Positions 18,254 through 27,917 of a DNA stretch of 64,000 bases are shown piece by piece (within the stretch, counting starts at the first letter, position 1; each line of letters begins with the position of its first letter). The DNA is from Acidiphilium acidophilum. GTDB lineage: Bacteria > Pseudomonadota > Alphaproteobacteria > Acetobacterales > Acetobacteraceae. Under the pieces are notes generated by a model, which worked only from the letters and a program-made list of their open reading frames with translations, searched no databases and was not told where the DNA came from. Where the stretch lies: NCBI RefSeq assembly GCF_033842475.1, contig NZ_JAWXYB010000018.1, positions 2,277,501 through 2,341,500 on the forward strand, given 5' to 3'. The position numbers were made by a program, and so were the translations under genes.

Positions 18254-19775
18254 TGTCGTAGGTGACGCGGTTGATGCCGCGGACTTCGCCGACGATGCGG
18301 CCTGCGACGCGGGAGAGGAATGCCATGTCGAAGGGGTAGATATCGGCGGTCATGCCGTCGGTGCTGGTGACGGCGCGGAGGGCGCAGGCGTAATCGTAGG
18401 TGCGGCCATCGCCCATGACGCCGACGCTGCGGACCGGAAGGAGGGCGACGAAGGCCTGCCAGATGGCATCGTAGAGGCCGGCGGCGCGGATTTCCTCAAG
18501 GTAGATGGCGTCGGCCTGCTGGAGGATTTTGACTTTTTCGCGATCGACCGCGCCGGGGATGCGGATGGCGAGGCCGGGGCCGGGGAACGGATGACGGCCG
18601 ACCATGGTTTCGGGCAGGCCGAGTTCGCGGCCGAGGGCGCGGACCTCGTCCTTGAACAATTCGCGCAAGGGTTCGACCAGTTGCATGCGCATTCGCGCGG
18701 GAAGGCCGCCGACATTGTGGTGGGATTTGATCACGGCACTCGGGCCGCCGCTGACCGAGACGCTTTCGATCACATCGGGGTAGAGCGTGCCCTGGGCGAG
18801 GAAATCGGCGCCGCCGAGTTTGGTGGCTTCCTGTTCGAACACGTCGATGAACAGGCCGCCGATGATCTTGCGTTTCTGTTCGGGGTCGGAGATGCCTTCG
18901 AGGGCGGCGAAGAACAGGTCCGACGCGTCGCGGTGGATCAGGGTGATGTTGAAACGGTCGCGGAAGATGCGGATGACATCGTCGGCCTCGCCGGCGCGGA
19001 GCAGGCCGTGATCGACGAAGATGCAGATGAGCTGGTCGCCGATCGCTTCGTGGATCAGGGCGGCGGCGACCGAGGAATCGACACCGCCGGACAGGCCGCA
19101 GATGACCCGGCCACTACTGACCTGAGCCCGGATTTTGGTGCGTGCGACATCGCGGAAATTCGCCATGGTCCAGGCGTTCGACAGGCCGCAGACATTGTGC
19201 ACGAAATTGGCGAGGAGTTGCGCGCCATGCGGGGTGTGCATGACTTCCGGGTGGAACATCAGGCCGTAGAAGCGGCGGGTATCGTCGGCGATGACGGCGA
19301 AGGGCGCGCCGTCGCTGGTGGCGACGGTGCGGAAACCGGGCGGCGGGGCGCTGATATGGTCGCCATGGCTCATCCAGACCTGTTCGCGGCCACCCCGGGT
19401 CCAGGCCCCGTCGAACAGGGTGCAGTCATCGGTGATGTCGACGAAGGCGCGGCCGAATTCGCGGATATGGGCACTGCTGACATCGCCGCCGAGCTGGGCG
19501 CACATCGTCATCTGGCCGTAGCAGATGCCGAGGACCGGGACATGGGACTCGAAGACGAGTTGGGGTGCGCGGGGAGAGTTTTCCTCGCTGACGCTCGCGG
19601 GGCCGCCGGAGAGGATGAAGCCGCGCGCCCGGAATGCCGCGATCCGGGCGGGGTCGGCATCGAAGGGCCAGATTTCGCAATAGACCCCGGCCTCGCGCAG
19701 CCGGCGCGCGATCAGTTGCGTCACCTGGCTGCCAAAATCGAGGATCAGAATCCGTTCGTCGGTCAGCTCATTCAT
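18216..19775 (-). CDS. guaA: GMP synthase (glutamine-hydrolysing)
   Basis: Converts XMP to GMP in purine synthesis. At 519 residues it has the normal length. The glutamine amidotransferase domain has catalytic Cys in [10 protein letters not shown] and His/Glu in MFHPEVMHT. The ATP-pyrophosphatase domain has the P-loop [16 protein letters not shown], and the C-terminal dimerisation domain ends with [13 protein letters not shown]. The ATG at 19775 gives a standard N-terminus ([11 protein letters not shown]). The 3' end overlaps an antisense antitoxin remnant. Confidence 0.97.
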   Translation of the reverse strand: MNELTDERILILDFGSQVTQLIARRLREAGVYCEIWPFDADPARIAAFRARGFILSGGPASVSEENSPRAPQLVFESHVPVLGICYGQMTMCAQLGGDVSSAHIREFGRAFVDITDDCTLFDGAWTRGGREQVWMSHGDHISAPPPGFRTVATSDGAPFAVIADDTRRFYGLMFHPEVMHTPHGAQLLANFVHNVCGLSNAWTMANFRDVARTKIRAQVSSGRVICGLSGGVDSSVAAALIHEAIGDQLICIFVDHGLLRAGEADDVIRIFRDRFNITLIHRDASDLFFAALEGISDPEQKRKIIGGLFIDVFEQEATKLGGADFLAQGTLYPDVIESVSVSGGPSAVIKSHHNVGGLPARMRMQLVEPLRELFKDEVRALGRELGLPETMVGRHPFPGPGLAIRIPGAVDREKVKILQQADAIYLEEIRAAGLYDAIWQAFVALLPVRSVGVMGDGRTYDYACALRAVTSTDGMTADIYPFDMAFLSRVAGRIVGEVRGINRVTYDITSKPPGTIEWE

Positions 19776-19844
19776 GGGGTGTCATGAGCATGACCGGCGG
19801 CTGGATTCAATAGGCTGAGGTGCGGCCCCGATCAAACCAGATGT

Positions 19845-20516
19845 TCAGACCAGATGTTCGGCGAAGAAGGCGAGGCTGCGCTGCTCGGCCAGTTTGTTGG
19901 CCTCGGCATTGAAGCTTGCCCGATCGTCGCAGCCGAAGCCGTGATCGGCGTTCTCGTAGATGAAGACCGGGATTTCGGGTTGGGATTGCTTGATCGCCTC
20001 GACATCGGACATCGGAATTCCCTTGTCGAGCGCGCCGAAATGCATCTGCACCGGGCAGTTGGGCACGGCTTCCTTGGTCTGCATGATGCCGCCGCCGTAC
20101 CAGGTGACGGCTGCCCTGAAGCTTTTGCTTTTCGTGGCACCCCACCAGGCGATGGTGCCGCCCCAGCAATAGCCGATGATGCCGGTCGGGCGAGGGCTCA
20201 GTTTTGCCGCTGTCGCCTCGATATCCATCATGACATCGGATTCCGCGATCGCGGCGCGCAACTCAAGGCCCTTTTTCACGCCTTCCGCCGTGTAGTCGAG
20301 TTCGACGTTGCGCTCGGCACGGTCGAACACCGCCGGTGAGAGCACGTAATAGCCGGATTGGGCCAGCCGGTCGGCGACGTCGCGCATGTGACGGTTGACG
20401 CCGAAAATCTCCTGCACGACCACGAGCGCGCGAGGGCTTTTGGGGTCACCGGCGGCATAGGCCTGGAATTTATGGCCGTCGGCCGATGTCAGTTCGATCA
20501 TTTCACCCAAAATCAT
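19845..20516 (-). CDS. Dienelactone hydrolase family protein
   Basis: A 223-residue alpha/beta hydrolase. Catalytic Cys is in GIIGYCWGGT (about 118) and His in ENADHGFG (about 192), with an Asp in FGALDKGIP near 170, giving the Cys-His-Asp set of the family. The VVQEIFGVNRHMRDVADRLA segment is also typical. It probably hydrolyses lactones or similar esters; the substrate is unknown. Its ATG overlaps the rppH stop (ATGA), so it is the last gene of the run that begins with gpmI. Confidence 0.9.
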   Translation of the reverse strand: MILGEMIELTSADGHKFQAYAAGDPKSPRALVVVQEIFGVNRHMRDVADRLAQSGYYVLSPAVFDRAERNVELDYTAEGVKKGLELRAAIAESDVMMDIEATAAKLSPRPTGIIGYCWGGTIAWWGATKSKSFRAAVTWYGGGIMQTKEAVPNCPVQMHFGALDKGIPMSDVEAIKQSQPEIPVFIYENADHGFGCDDRASFNAEANKLAEQRSLAFFAEHLV

Positions 20517-21007
20517 TCTCCCTCAGGTTTGGCGAAGACCGCGAAATCGCGGGCAATCCGCTCGTAGATGTGGCGCTTGAACGGGACTGCCAAGGCCGGA
20601 ATTTCGGCGAGATCGGCCCAGCGCCACGCGCTGAATTCCTGATGCGCATCGGCATCGAGGCGGATCAGATCGTCGGTGCCGGTAAACCGCAGCGCGAACC
20701 AGCGCTGGCGCTGGCCGCGATGCCGGGTGCCGAGGCTGGTGCGGATTTCGGGGGGAAAATCGTAGCTCAGCCACTCCGCGATCGAGCCGAGGATGATGGC
20801 GGCGTTCGTGCCGATCTCTTCGCGCAGTTCGCGCATGACGGCGATGGCGGGGTCTTCGCCGGGGTCGATCCCGCCCTGAGGCAACTGCCAGGGATGGCTG
20901 AGCACGGCCTGATGCTCGAGGCGGCGCGCGATCAGGATTTTGCCGGCGTGGTTGAACAGGGCGGCACCGACATTGGGCCGGTATGGCAGGGACGAAGGAT
21001 CGGTCAT
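20513..21007 (-). CDS. rppH: RNA pyrophosphohydrolase, Nudix family
   Basis: A Nudix hydrolase of 164 residues. The Nudix box is complete: GGIDPGEDPAIAVMRELREEIG. Flanking RPNVGAALFN, WQLPQGG and QRWFALRF match RppH, which removes pyrophosphate from mRNA 5' ends to start decay. The frame is open to 21094, but the ATG at 21007 overlaps the DUF610 gene stop (ATGA) and gives the normal N-terminus (LPYRPNVGA). Confidence 0.92.
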   Translation of the reverse strand: MTDPSSLPYRPNVGAALFNHAGKILIARRLEHQAVLSHPWQLPQGGIDPGEDPAIAVMRELREEIGTNAAIILGSIAEWLSYDFPPEIRTSLGTRHRGQRQRWFALRFTGTDDLIRLDADAHQEFSAWRWADLAEIPALAVPFKRHIYERIARDFAVFAKPEGE

Positions 21008-21975
21008 GGCGATCCTGCGGCGCTCGCTCCGGGATCGGCGAGGGTGCTTACCGGCACGAGGCTGACATGGCTGGTCGAGGGCGAGCGCAGCCATGCGGCC
21101 AGAGTTGCGATGCCCGCGCGGGTCGGTTCGGTGATCACGCCGATCGCGCTGCCTTTGGCGATGGCGGTCGAAACCAGCAGGTTGAGGTCGTTGGTGATTG
21201 CCGATGTGCCGGAGTCGGGGTCGATCACGATGGTGGCGGACCGGCCTGTCACGCCGGATGGCAGGGATGCGCCGGGGGTTGCGGCGACGAGGAACAGGCC
21301 GCTCGCCGAAATCTGGCCGGCGAGCCAGGACGCGGCGTGGGGGTGGGTCATGAAGGTTTCGGGAACCGTCATGCCGATCGCATCGGTGACGCCGGCATAG
21401 CCCTGGATGCGCGAGAGGGCCCAGTCCAGCCGTTTGAGATTGGTTGCGGGCGAGGCGCCGGCGTGCAGGGCCTGATCGCCTTCGGTGATGTCGGGCGAAT
21501 TATTTACCTGCATCGGCAGGCCGAGAATGGTCTCGTGGCCGGCCTTGCGCGCCGCGAGGGTGAGGGCGGCGTCGTGGGCGCCGTAGGGCGAGAGACCGAG
21601 CGAAACCGCGGGGGGCAGGGTTTTGACCGCAGCGAGACCCGGCGCGAGGGCGTAGCCGAGCCCTGCCACCAGGATCGCGATTTCGGGCTTGCCGGCAGTG
21701 GCGGCGGCGGCGGGCCTTGCGGCGTAGTAGCGCATCGGGGTGATGCCGTAGGGGCCGGGATGGGGGATTTTCCAGGCGGGATCGACCGCCGAGGCGGCGA
21801 GCAGCATGGGGCTCGGGGCCGGGATCGCGCCATCCGCCTGCCGTGCCGGCAAAGTTACGGGGGGTTTGATCGGGCCGAGATATTGCAGATAGGCGGCACC
21901 CGCGATCACCACGAGGCCGAAACCGCCCCAGAAGAGTTTCAGCGCGCGGGGAACCGGGGTGGTTACGCGGTCCAT
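21004..21975 (-). CDS. Divergent polysaccharide deacetylase family protein (DUF610/YibQ type)
   Basis: A 323-residue protein with an N-terminal membrane anchor (residues about 13-33), a Pro/Ala-rich linker and a C-terminal divergent NodB-like domain. The domain has EIAILVAGLGYA, VSLGLSPYG, ETILGLPMQ and TDAIGMTVPETFMT. Family members are found next to envC and ctpA, as here, and are thought to act on the envelope. Catalytic metal-binding residues of true deacetylases are not obvious. It ends in an ATGA overlap with rppH and begins 10 nt after ctpA. Confidence 0.85.
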   Translation of the reverse strand: MDRVTTPVPRALKLFWGGFGLVVIAGAAYLQYLGPIKPPVTLPARQADGAIPAPSPMLLAASAVDPAWKIPHPGPYGITPMRYYAARPAAAATAGKPEIAILVAGLGYALAPGLAAVKTLPPAVSLGLSPYGAHDAALTLAARKAGHETILGLPMQVNNSPDITEGDQALHAGASPATNLKRLDWALSRIQGYAGVTDAIGMTVPETFMTHPHAASWLAGQISASGLFLVAATPGASLPSGVTGRSATIVIDPDSGTSAITNDLNLLVSTAIAKGSAIGVITEPTRAGIATLAAWLRSPSTSHVSLVPVSTLADPGASAAGSP

Positions 21976-21985
21976 CGTGTCCGGT

Positions 21986-23356
21986 TCAATGGGCGGCCTG
22001 ACCGGTGCCTTCCTGAGCCATGGCCGAGGCGAGTTTCAGGGCCATCTGCAACTGGTAGTCGGTTGCGGGCTTGCCGGGGACCAGTTTGGGCCAGGATGCC
22101 GGGGGCCGGGGCGCGATGGATTTGGCCATCGGCGGCAGGACGAGCTTGGGCGGCAGGATCGGCGTTTTCATCCCGGACGGATTGTGGAAGGCGTTGGGCA
22201 TGTCGGCTTCGCGGATCTTCGGGAAATGGTTTTTCGAGTTCTTGCTCTCATGAACCTCGATATCGGGCTGCACGCCGTAATCCTGCAGCGATTTTCCCGA
22301 GGGCGTGTAGTAGAGCGCGGTGGTCAGGCGCAGGGCGCCGTGGCCGGGGATGGTGAAGATCGTCTGCACCGAGCCTTTGCCGAAGCTGCGGGTGCCCATC
22401 ACCACAGCGCGGCGGTTCTGCTGCAAGGCGGCGCTCACGATTTCCGCCGCCGAGGCGGTGCCGGAATTGATCAGGATGACGATCGGCTTGCCATGGGCGA
22501 TATCGCCTGCATGGGCGTACCAGACCTCGTCATCCGATGAATGGCGGCCATGGGTCGAGACGATTTCGCCGGAATTCAGGAAATCATCGGCGACTGCGAT
22601 GCCCTGATTGAGCAGGCCGCCGGGGTTGTTGCGCAGATCGAGCACGTAGGCATCGACCTTGCCGTGGCTTTCGGATTTCAGCTTGGCGACGGCGCGGCGG
22701 ATGTCGCGATTGGCGTTTTCGGAGAAGCTCGCGAGACGCATATAGCCGACCCGGCCGTAGAGCTTGTCCTTGACGGCCTGGACGTGGATGGTCGCGCGGG
22801 TCAATTTGTCGATGATCGGCTTGTCGATCCCGGCGCGTTTGATCGTCAGGGTGATCGCGCTGCCCGGCGGGCCGCGCATGGCATCGACCGCCTTGTTCAG
22901 CGTGTAGCCGATCGTCGGTTTGCCGTTGATCGCGACGATCATGTCGCCGGGCTTGATGCCGGCCTTGTAGGCGGGGGTATCGTCGATCGGGCTGATCACC
23001 TTGATGAACCCGTCCGCCTGGGACACTTCGAGGCCGAGGCCGCCGAACTGGCCGCTGGTTTCGGCCTGCATGTCGGCATACTGGCGCTTGTTCATGTAGC
23101 CGCTATGCGGGTCGAGCCCGGCGAGCATGCCGTTCATGGCGTCGTAGACCAGTTTTTTCGAGGGCTCGGGCATGACGTAATCGGCTTTGACCCGTTGGAA
23201 GATATTCTCGAACAGGCCGAGCTGCTCATAGGTGTTGGCACCGGCGGGTTGATCGGCCACGGCACCGCGAATGACCGGCGCGACCACGCCGACCCCGATG
23301 CCGACCACGAATGTACCCGCGATCAATAAACTCGTCCGAAGCCTCATACGCGCCAT
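21986..23356 (-). CDS. ctpA: Carboxy-terminal processing protease (S41 family)
   Basis: A 456-residue exported serine protease that trims proteins in the periplasm. A signal anchor (LLIAGTFVVGIGVGVVAP) is followed by a PDZ domain (FGGLGLEVSQADGF; GDMIVAINGKPT) and the S41 core. Catalytic Ser is in LINSGTASAAEIV (about 300) and Lys in TRSFGKGSVQT (about 325). The last part is Pro-rich. It lies between envC and the DUF610 gene, a conserved neighbourhood linked to peptidoglycan hydrolase control. Confidence 0.94.
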   Translation of the reverse strand: MARMRLRTSLLIAGTFVVGIGVGVVAPVIRGAVADQPAGANTYEQLGLFENIFQRVKADYVMPEPSKKLVYDAMNGMLAGLDPHSGYMNKRQYADMQAETSGQFGGLGLEVSQADGFIKVISPIDDTPAYKAGIKPGDMIVAINGKPTIGYTLNKAVDAMRGPPGSAITLTIKRAGIDKPIIDKLTRATIHVQAVKDKLYGRVGYMRLASFSENANRDIRRAVAKLKSESHGKVDAYVLDLRNNPGGLLNQGIAVADDFLNSGEIVSTHGRHSSDDEVWYAHAGDIAHGKPIVILINSGTASAAEIVSAALQQNRRAVVMGTRSFGKGSVQTIFTIPGHGALRLTTALYYTPSGKSLQDYGVQPDIEVHESKNSKNHFPKIREADMPNAFHNPSGMKTPILPPKLVLPPMAKSIAPRPPASWPKLVPGKPATDYQLQMALKLASAMAQEGTGQAAH

Positions 23357-23434
23357 CCTTCTGTCCCGCCCGATCGCGTTGACATGATCCCATAATGCGC
23401 CTGAACCGGAAGTCCAGTGCCGCGAGGCACCGCG

Positions 23435-24691
23435 TCAGCGCGCGGCAGCGCCGGCGCCGAAATGACCGGCGGGGTCGATCGCTGCGCCGTGATGGCGCAA
23501 TTCGACGTAAAGACGTGGCTGATTGCCTGGATCATGCGGGTCGTATCGTGCCATGCTCCCCACCGGTTGGCCAGCCCGGACGGTCTGGCCGACGGCGGCG
23601 TCGAACCGGTCGAACCCGGCCATCACGAAATCGTATCCCTGCCCGCAATCGATGATCATCAATTTGCCGTAACTCTGGAACGGCTGGGCGAACACGACGT
23701 TGCCGGTGCAGGCCGCCGTGACGACGGCGCCGGGGGTGGCAGCGAAAGTATCCCCGGTTGCCGGGCCGGCGGCGCTGGGCTGGCCGAAGCCGCGGACCAG
23801 CGTGCCGGCGACCGGGGCGCCGCTCAGCGATTTCGGCAGATTGCCGGCGGGGGCCGGGATGCGCGCGGCGGCGGCCCGCGCCCGTGCCGCTGCGGCCTGC
23901 GCCTGCTGGTGGCGGAGTCGCCCGATCAGGCCGACGAGGCTGCGCGCCTGGGCGGCATCGGCGCCGGCTTCGCGGGCCTCGGCGGCGCGGCGCGCGGAGA
24001 GGGTTGCCGCCTGCTGGCGCACCGCGGCGATCCGGCGTTGCAGCACCGCCTCCTGCGCCTGCTGGGTCGTGATCGAGAGCGTGAGGGCGGCCTGCTGCGC
24101 CGTCAGCGCGGTGCTGAGATGGGCGTAGCGACGGCGGGCGCGACGCAGGTTGGCGGCGCGCTGGCCGATCTCGCGGGTGATCCCCTGCATCACCAGCGCG
24201 CCTTCCGCGGCCTTTCCGGGGGCGGCATCGGCGGCGAGCAGGGTTGCCGCCGGATGCAGGGCGAGGCGGGCGATCAGGGGCAGCAGGGGTGCGATCGCTG
24301 CGGCATCCGCTTCCAGCTCGGCGCGGGCGGCGGCGGTGGCGGTGGTCAGGCGGTCGAGCTTGGCGACGATGAGCGCGGTCTGGTCCTGGGTTTCGCGCAG
24401 GGTGGCGGCGGCGGCGATTTCGCTGCTGACCAGCGCTCCCGCCTGGGCATCGGCGATCCGGGCCGCGCGCTGGGCGGCCGCCGCCGCCGCCGCGTGATGC
24501 TGGGCCGCGAGGTTGGCGGCATCGAGCCGGCGTTGGGCCTGATCGATGGCTCCGTTGCCCTGCGCTGCCGAAGCGAAATTGGGCACGACCCCCTGCCCTG
24601 CCGATCCGGCGATCAGCACGGCGATGATGCTGCCGCGCCACCGACGCGACCGGCGCGGATCAGGTGGGCGGGGATCAGGTGGGCGGCGCAT
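23435..24691 (-). CDS. EnvC-like murein hydrolase activator (degenerate M23 domain)
   Basis: A 418-residue exported protein. A signal sequence (IIAVLIAGSAGQ) is followed by long alanine-rich coiled coils (about 50-290) and a C-terminal LytM/M23 domain with GNVVFAQPFQSYGKLMIID and RLYVELRHHGAAIDP. The zinc ligands of active M23 peptidases are missing: the expected HxxxxH region reads GYDFVMAGF. It therefore should act as an activator of amidases in cell separation, like EnvC, rather than as an enzyme. It overlaps gpmI by 17 nt. Confidence 0.9.
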   Translation of the reverse strand: MRRPPDPRPPDPRRSRRWRGSIIAVLIAGSAGQGVVPNFASAAQGNGAIDQAQRRLDAANLAAQHHAAAAAAAQRAARIADAQAGALVSSEIAAAATLRETQDQTALIVAKLDRLTTATAAARAELEADAAAIAPLLPLIARLALHPAATLLAADAAPGKAAEGALVMQGITREIGQRAANLRRARRRYAHLSTALTAQQAALTLSITTQQAQEAVLQRRIAAVRQQAATLSARRAAEAREAGADAAQARSLVGLIGRLRHQQAQAAAARARAAAARIPAPAGNLPKSLSGAPVAGTLVRGFGQPSAAGPATGDTFAATPGAVVTAACTGNVVFAQPFQSYGKLMIIDCGQGYDFVMAGFDRFDAAVGQTVRAGQPVGSMARYDPHDPGNQPRLYVELRHHGAAIDPAGHFGAGAAAR

Positions 24692-26207
24692 CGGGTCCGA
24701 TCAGGGACTGGCCGGTCATTTCGGCGGGTTGGGCGATGCCGAGCAACGCGAGCAGGGTGGGGGCGAGGTCGGCCAGTCTTCCGTCATGCAGGACGGTGCC
24801 GGGGGGTGCGCCGGCCAGCAAGACCGGGACGCGGTTGAGGGTGTGCGCCGTGTGCGGGCCGCCGGTTTCGGGGTCGCGCATCATTTCGCAATTGCCGTGA
24901 TCGGCGGTGACGATGAGCTGCCCGTGCTGCGCGGCGATGGCCGCCGCGATCCGGCCTAGACAGGTATCGACGGTTTCGACCGCGCGGATTGCGGCTTCCA
25001 GCACGCCGGTATGGCCGACCATGTCGGGGTTGGCGAAGTTGAGCACGATGAGGTCGAGATCACCGGTCGAGATCGCCGCGACGACGCGGTCGGTGAGTTC
25101 GGGTGCCGACATTTCGGGCTGGAGATCGTAGGTGGCGACTTTCGGGGATGCGACCATGATGCGGTCTTCGCCCTCGAACGGCGTCTCACGTCCGCCGTTG
25201 AGGAAATAGGTGACATGGGGGTATTTTTCGGTTTCGGCGGCGCGTAGCTGGCGCTTGCCGGCGCGGGCGACCACTTCGCCCAGCAGATTATCCATCGGGT
25301 CGGGCGGGAACAGGCTGTGCATGAACCGGTCGAGCGCGTCGGAATAGGGCACCATGCCCAGCGCCGCCGCGAAGCGGGGTACCAGTGCGCGTTGAAATCC
25401 GGCGAAATCGGGGTCGAGCAGGGCAGAGAGGAGTTCGCGCATCCGGTCGGCCCGGAAATTCGCCGCGAGCAGTCCGTCGCCGTCGCTGATGCCGGGATAG
25501 CCGGGCAGGACGGTGGGTTTGACGAACTCGTCGCCGGTGCCGGCGGCGTAACTTGCGTCGAGGGCGGCGACGGCATCGCGGGCCGCCGCGCCGGAGCCGT
25601 CGACCATCAGGTCGTAGGCGAGCTGGACCCGCTCCCAGCGGTTGTCCCGGTCCATCGCGTAATAGCGGCCGATGATCGTCGCGATCTCGGCACCTGCGGG
25701 CAGTGAGTCCGCGAGCCAGCGGATTGCGGCGGTGCCGGATTGGGGCGGGGTGTCCCGCCCGTCGGTGATCGCGTGGACGAAGACCGCGATGCCGGCATCG
25801 GCCACGATTTGTGCGAGGGCGAGGATGTGGCGCTGATGCGCGTGGACGCCGCCGGGCGAGACGAGGCCGACCAGATGGCAGGCACCGCCCGATTGGCGCA
25901 AGGCGGCGAGGAAGCGCTGGAAGTCGGGGATGGGGGCGAGCGCCTCGGCTTCGATCGCGCTGTCGATCCGCGGCAGATCCTGCATCACGATCCGTCCGGC
26001 GCCGATATTGGTGTGGCCGACTTCGGAATTGCCCATCTGCCCGTCCGGCAGCCCGACATCGCGGCCGCAGGTTCGCAGGAAGGCGTGGGGATTGTGCTGC
26101 CACAGCCGGTCGAAATGCGGGGTTCGGGCCAGGGCGACGGCGTTGTCCGCCTGATCCTGGCGCCAGCCGAAGCCATCGAGAATCGTGAGCATGACGGGTT
26201 TAGGCAT
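24675..26207 (-). CDS. gpmI: 2,3-bisphosphoglycerate-independent phosphoglycerate mutase
   Basis: Interconverts 3- and 2-phosphoglycerate in glycolysis using two manganese ions. The 510 residues include TILDGFGWR at the N-terminus, the phosphoserine site in QMGNSEVGHTNIGAGR, NFRADRMREL, PNPDMVGHTG-type NFANPDMVGHTG and ITADHGNCEMM near the C-terminus. The length is normal. It appears to head the run gpmI-envC-ctpA-DUF610-rppH-hydrolase on the minus strand. The ATG at 26207 gives the usual start. Confidence 0.97.
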   Translation of the reverse strand: MPKPVMLTILDGFGWRQDQADNAVALARTPHFDRLWQHNPHAFLRTCGRDVGLPDGQMGNSEVGHTNIGAGRIVMQDLPRIDSAIEAEALAPIPDFQRFLAALRQSGGACHLVGLVSPGGVHAHQRHILALAQIVADAGIAVFVHAITDGRDTPPQSGTAAIRWLADSLPAGAEIATIIGRYYAMDRDNRWERVQLAYDLMVDGSGAAARDAVAALDASYAAGTGDEFVKPTVLPGYPGISDGDGLLAANFRADRMRELLSALLDPDFAGFQRALVPRFAAALGMVPYSDALDRFMHSLFPPDPMDNLLGEVVARAGKRQLRAAETEKYPHVTYFLNGGRETPFEGEDRIMVASPKVATYDLQPEMSAPELTDRVVAAISTGDLDLIVLNFANPDMVGHTGVLEAAIRAVETVDTCLGRIAAAIAAQHGQLIVTADHGNCEMMRDPETGGPHTAHTLNRVPVLLAGAPPGTVLHDGRLADLAPTLLALLGIAQPAEMTGQSLIGPDAPPT

Positions 26208-26319
26208 CGCGTCCTCCTGATCGTCGGGTGCGGCGAACCGGCACCGGCGCGAAATGGCCCCGCCCCTGCGCGCAGGTCAAGGCCGGTCCGCAGTTCCGAC
26301 CTGCGCCCGGTCGCGCTAT

Positions 26320-27102
26320 ATGAACCTCATGCTGATCGATTCCCATTGCCATCTGGATCATTTCGAGGAACCCGAGCGGACCGCCGTGATTGCGCGGGCG
26401 GTGGCCGCCGGCGTTGGTCAGATGGTCACGATCGGGACCAGCATGGCCCAGTCGCGCCAGGCGATCGCGATGGCGGAGGCGGCGGCGAATGTCTGGGCGT
26501 GCGTGGGCGTTCACCCGGATCATGCCGGGACCGAGGGGCCGGTTCCGGCGGCCGAGACGATTGCGGCGATGACCGCGCACCCCCGCGTGATCGGCATCGG
26601 GGAGACCGGGCTCGATTATTTCCACGATACGGTGGCCCCCGAGGTTCAGGCCGCCAATTTCACCGCCCATATCAGGGCGGCGCAGATGACCGGCCTGCCG
26701 CTTGCGATCCATGCCCGCGCCGCCGATGAGGACATGGCCGCGATGCTGGAGGCCGCTTATGCCGCCGCGCCGTTTTCGTTTCTGCTGCATTGTTTTTCCT
26801 CCGGTCCCGAACTTGCCGCGCGGGCGCTGGCGATCGGCGGGTATGTTTCGTTCTCGGGGATTGTGACCTTTCCGAAATCCGATGCCCTGCGGGCGATTGC
26901 GCGCGACATTCCGCCGGGGCGGCTGCTGGTCGAGACCGATTCGCCCTATCTGGCGCCGGTGCCGTTGCGGGGCCGGCGCAACGAACCGGCCAATACGGTT
27001 CACACCGCCAAAGTGTTGGCTGTGCTGCACGGCATGAGCGAGGCGGCGATGGCCGATCTGACCAGTGCGAATTTTCGTCGCCTGTTCGCCAAGGCGGCAT
27101 GA
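26320..27102 (+). CDS. TatD-family metal-dependent deoxyribonuclease
   Basis: A 260-residue TIM-barrel hydrolase of the TatD/YcfH group. Metal ligands are in LIDSHCHLDH at the N-terminus, GIGETGLDYFHD, PLAIHARAADED, LLHCFSSG and LLVETDSPYLAP. The frame is open upstream to 26254, but the ATG at 26320 (or 26329) gives the normal start just before LIDSHCH. Its stop overlaps the next ATG (ATGA at 27099). Confidence 0.93.
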   Translation: MNLMLIDSHCHLDHFEEPERTAVIARAVAAGVGQMVTIGTSMAQSRQAIAMAEAAANVWACVGVHPDHAGTEGPVPAAETIAAMTAHPRVIGIGETGLDYFHDTVAPEVQAANFTAHIRAAQMTGLPLAIHARAADEDMAAMLEAAYAAAPFSFLLHCFSSGPELAARALAIGGYVSFSGIVTFPKSDALRAIARDIPPGRLLVETDSPYLAPVPLRGRRNEPANTVHTAKVLAVLHGMSEAAMADLTSANFRRLFAKAA

Positions 27103-27917
27103 AGTTCACCCTCACGCTGCTCGGGACCGGCGGCTCGGCGGGGCTGCCGCAGATCGGCGGGGCCGATGGGTCCGGCGACTGGGGGATGTGCGATCCGCTG
27201 GAGCCGCGCAACGCGCGCAGCCGGGCGAGTGCGGTGGTCGCGTGCGGGGAGTCCCGGCTGCTGATCGACACCTCGCCCGAACTGCGGCTGCAACTGATCG
27301 CCAACCGGATCGGGCGGATCGATGCCGTGCTGTTCACCCATCCGCATGCCGATCATATCGCGGGGTTGGACGAGGTCCGGATTCTCAACCGGCTGCTGGG
27401 CGCACCGATCCCCGGCTACAGTACTGGGCAGACCTGGGCGGAACTGCGCCGCCGGTTCGATTACGCCTTCAAGCCCTGGGTGGCGCCGGAGCCGGGTTTG
27501 CCGCCGTCGTTTTTTCGCCCGGTGATCGAGACCCGTCTGGTGGCACCCGGCGCGATCCACACGATCAACGGATGGAACGTGAATGTGATCGGGCAGGATC
27601 ACGGGTTCGGGCCGACACTGGGGCTGCGGTTCGGCAATGTCGCTTATTGCACGGATGTGGTGCGGTTCGACGATGAGGCGCTGGCGCAATTGCGCGATCT
27701 CGATACCTGGGTGATCGATTGCTTCACCCGTGGTCCCCGGCATCCGAGCCATGCCAATCTGGAGCAGGTGGTGGCCTGGGAAGCGCAGCTCCGCCCCCGC
27801 CGCACGATTTTGACCCATATGGGGCCGGACATGGATTATGCCGCCCTTCGCGCATCATTGCCCGCGCGGATGGAACCCGGTTACGATGGGATGATCATCG
27901 AAGGAGAATTCGTTTGA
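27099..27917 (+). CDS. MBL-fold metallohydrolase (PhnP-like)
   Basis: A 272-residue beta-lactamase-fold hydrolase. Zinc-binding motif HPHADHIAGLD is followed by a metal-binding His in GQDHGFG, CTDVVRF and LTHMGPDMDY. The start LTLLGTGGSAGLPQIGG is typical of the PhnP/YcbL-like phosphodiesterases often found behind tatD. The exact substrate (cyclic phosphate or other ester) is not visible. The ATG overlaps the tatD stop; its TGA overlaps a TTG start. Confidence 0.9.
   Translation: MKFTLTLLGTGGSAGLPQIGGADGSGDWGMCDPLEPRNARSRASAVVACGESRLLIDTSPELRLQLIANRIGRIDAVLFTHPHADHIAGLDEVRILNRLLGAPIPGYSTGQTWAELRRRFDYAFKPWVAPEPGLPPSFFRPVIETRLVAPGAIHTINGWNVNVIGQDHGFGPTLGLRFGNVAYCTDVVRFDDEALAQLRDLDTWVIDCFTRGPRHPSHANLEQVVAWEAQLRPRRTILTHMGPDMDYAALRASLPARMEPGYDGMIIEGEFV

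Noticed and set aside
23435-24691. Active M23 endopeptidase
   Set aside because: The zinc-binding histidines are replaced (GYDFVMAGF), so it is better described as an EnvC-like activator.
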